Below are positions 13,229-14,829 of a stretch of 14,829 bases of DNA, piece by piece. The notes beneath the pieces were generated by a model. The model did not search any database. It saw only the letters and a list, made by a program, of their open reading frames with translations, and was not told where the DNA came from. Made by a program: the position numbers and the translations under genes. Within the stretch, counting starts at the first letter, position 1. The number at the start of each line of letters is the position of its first letter. Source of the DNA: Archangium sp. (GTDB taxonomy: Bacteria > Myxococcota > Myxococcia > Myxococcales > Myxococcaceae); NCBI GenBank assembly GCA_016793525.1, contig JAEUJT010000105.1, positions 1-14,829 on the forward strand, given 5' to 3'.

Positions 13229-14829
13229 CTACGGCGAAGAAGGTTGGACCACCTGCTGCGGCCCACACCCGGAGACGAAGTCGTCGGGCGTCACGCGAAT
13301 GACGCCGTCGACCGGAGAGCGAATGCCACCCACCGGGTACCGGCTCGTGGTGTGGCGGAAGGTACGAATCAGGGAGCGCCCGGTCGGGTCATCTCCCGGG
13401 AGCGACGAGAGCGAAACGAAGATGTCGTTGTACCCCGCGCCGCGCCGGTACAGATCTTCACCGCCGTCGGGGTTCCCCGCGTCGCGGGTGTCGGGCAGCG
13501 TGTTGGCGAGCAGCACGTTGTCGATGCGGAACTCGAAGCACTGCTGCCCCTGCGCGTTGAGCCCGCCCCGCCTCTGAACCTGGTACCGGTACCCGACCGC
13601 GGTCAACTTCGCCGCGTCAGCCAACAGCGGGTCGGCGTGGAGCTGCACCTCGTCGCCGTTGAGCACGCGGTCGTTGTCGGGGTCTTGCTCGAGGTCTCGA
13701 GAAGACGGCTGGGCGCCGAGCTTCCACTCCGTCGCGTCGGGAATGCCGTCGTCGTCGGAGTCGGCGCGCAGCGCGTTGGTGCCGACGATCTGCTCGTCGC
13801 AGTCGTTGAGCCCGTCGCAGTCTTGATCAACTCCGCGCAGCTCGGGCGGACAGCCGGGGTCGACGCCGCCGCCGTCGGGCAGCTGAACCTGGTTGGCCGT
13901 GAAGTTCGCGCCGCGGCCCCGGTAGAACACCTCGACGCCGTCGGAGAACCCGTCTCCGTCGGTATCGGCCACCCACGGCAGCGTGCCCGCCTTCACCTCG
14001 TCGGGCACGTCGGGGTCGGGAGAGAAGTCGATGAGGCCATCGCTGTCGGTGTCGGCGAGCTCGTCGGGGCTGCCCGCGGGCGCGGAGAAGTTGCTCGCCA
14101 CGAGCTTGTCGAACGAAAACGAGCGCCGCAGATTGCCGAAGCGAAAGCTCAAGAAGTTGATGGGCTCGTTGTTGCGAAAGTCGCGAAAGTCGCCGCCCCC
14201 CAGCACCGACATTTTGTTGAGGCGCTCGGAGTTCGTGTTGACGATGAGCAGCGGGCACGCCGCCGGAGGGAGAATCGGCAGCCGGCACCCGCTCCCGCCG
14301 ACTGGGCCGGTGATGCCTCCGTCGAGCTCGCAGTTGGTCGAGGCGATCGGCTGCGTGGGGCGAAACACGTGCACGGTGTTCACCTTCACGTCGTCGGCGA
14401 GCTCCTTCAGCTGGCGAATGCGCCGCACGGCGTCTCCGCAGAGCAGCTCGTCGTCTTGGTTGTTGGTCGGCTGGCCGTCGGACAAGAAGATGACCGAGTA
14501 GCGCCCGCGCACGTCGTCGGTGCCCATGATGCGGCCGTTGGAGATGTCGCGGTTCACCAGCGCGTAGATGTCGCTCAGCGGCTTCACGAAGTCAGTGGAG
14601 TCGCGGTTCGGCATTGTTCCAGGCGCGGAGAAGTTCAAGATGCGCTGGCGCAGCAAGGTGCGGTCGTCGAACGAGTACGAGGTGATGGGCTCGAACTCAG
14701 CCAGACCGCTCTTGGTCAAAAACGCCGACGTCGAGCCGGCGAAGAGCATCACGACGAACGAGACCTCGTCTTCTTGCGGGAGCGAGTCGAGCAACTGCAC
14801 CGTCGCCAACGCGCGGCTGCCGTCAGGGT
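13229..14829 (-). CDS. vWA-domain protein with thrombospondin type 3-like Ca-binding repeats, 5'-truncated
   Basis: The frame is open to the right edge: six codons (PDGSRA) precede the TTG at 14809, so the N-terminus, including the DxSxS half of the MIDAS metal site, lies outside. About 533 residues are visible. The von Willebrand A fold is recognised from EVSFVVMLFAG (strand 2), the TDFVKPLSDIYALV helix and GRYSVIFLSDGQPTN (about 102-116 from the TTG). Between 13670 and 14055 five acidic repeats resemble thrombospondin type 3 calcium loops: DTDSDGLID, DTDGDGFSDGVE, DQDCDGLNDCDE, DSDDDGIPDATE and a decayed DPDNDRVLNGDE. A 125-residue C-terminal domain with no recognised family follows, ending GCGPQQVVQPSSP. 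Such proteins are usually surface-exposed and calcium-stabilised. It precedes the PPC-type lipoprotein gene by 6-12 nt and is probably in one operon with it. Confidence 0.88.
   Translation of the reverse strand, partial: PDGSRALATVQLLDSLPQEDEVSFVVMLFAGSTSAFLTKSGLAEFEPITSYSFDDRTLLRQRILNFSAPGTMPNRDSTDFVKPLSDIYALVNRDISNGRIMGTDDVRGRYSVIFLSDGQPTNNQDDELLCGDAVRRIRQLKELADDVKVNTVHVFRPTQPIASTNCELDGGITGPVGGSGCRLPILPPAACPLLIVNTNSERLNKMSVLGGGDFRDFRNNEPINFLSFRFGNLRRSFSFDKLVASNFSAPAGSPDELADTDSDGLIDFSPDPDVPDEVKAGTLPWVADTDGDGFSDGVEVFYRGRGANFTANQVQLPDGGGVDPGCPPELRGVDQDCDGLNDCDEQIVGTNALRADSDDDGIPDATEWKLGAQPSSRDLEQDPDNDRVLNGDEVQLHADPLLADAAKLTAVGYRYQVQRRGGLNAQGQQCFEFRIDNVLLANTLPDTRDAGNPDGGEDLYRRGAGYNDIFVSLSSLPGDDPTGRSLIRTFRHTTSRYPVGGIRSPVDGVIRVTPDDFVSGCGPQQVVQPSSP

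Noticed and set aside
13670..14055. DNA-level tandem repeat
   Set aside because: The periodicity comes from acidic calcium-loop codons in the protein; the DNA copies are diverged and irregularly spaced.

Overview
The window looks like chromosomal DNA of a myxobacterium or close relative (Myxococcota). Three things suggest this: high GC with strong G/C preference at third codon positions, a pilMNOPQ type IV pilus cluster whose products resemble the myxobacterial forms, and an unusual density of predicted lipoproteins with Gly/Ser/Pro-rich linkers and 'PDGG'-type tails. No tRNA, rRNA, CRISPR array, transposase or phage gene was seen. The assignment rests on reading the translations, not on a database search.

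Region 1 (1-5244, minus strand) is the type IV pilus envelope module. It is read right to left: a 73-residue XRE-type helix-turn-helix protein, then pilM, pilN, pilO, pilP and pilQ, with pilQ running off the left edge. Gaps are short or absent, so one transcript is likely. PilM (cytoplasmic actin-like ring), PilN and PilO (inner-membrane coiled-coil proteins) and PilP (periplasmic lipoprotein) form the alignment complex that joins the pilus motor to the PilQ secretin. Upstream of the regulator, 5245-5396 holds a leaderless-type promoter candidate, a perfect 28-bp AT-rich palindrome and two tandem inverted repeats. This is the most striking non-coding signal in the window.

Region 2 (5397-7309, minus strand) is a two-gene lipoprotein operon of unknown function, with a TGATG stop/start overlap. 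The larger product is a 466-residue lipoprotein with a Gly/Ser-rich linker and a repetitive, probably beta-propeller-like body.

Region 3 (7464-9786, plus strand) is a tightly coupled redox pair. The first gene encodes a gluconate-2-dehydrogenase subunit 3-like protein with a Tat signal, and the second an FAD-binding GMC oxidoreductase with no signal of its own. The flavoprotein has a four-cysteine cluster, and both positions that normally hold the GMC catalytic residues are substituted.

Region 4 (9790-14829) is a group of predicted surface or periplasmic lipoproteins: a Cys-rich 206-residue protein with an Ig-like beta-sandwich, a divergent 175-residue lipoprotein whose start codon shares a CATG with it, a large lipoprotein with PPC-like 'EPND' repeats, and upstream of that a partial von Willebrand A protein with thrombospondin type 3-like calcium-binding repeats that enters from the right edge. 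The last two probably form an operon. No stretch over 300 bp lacks a gene; the two largest gaps (5245-5396 and 7310-7463) are described as features.
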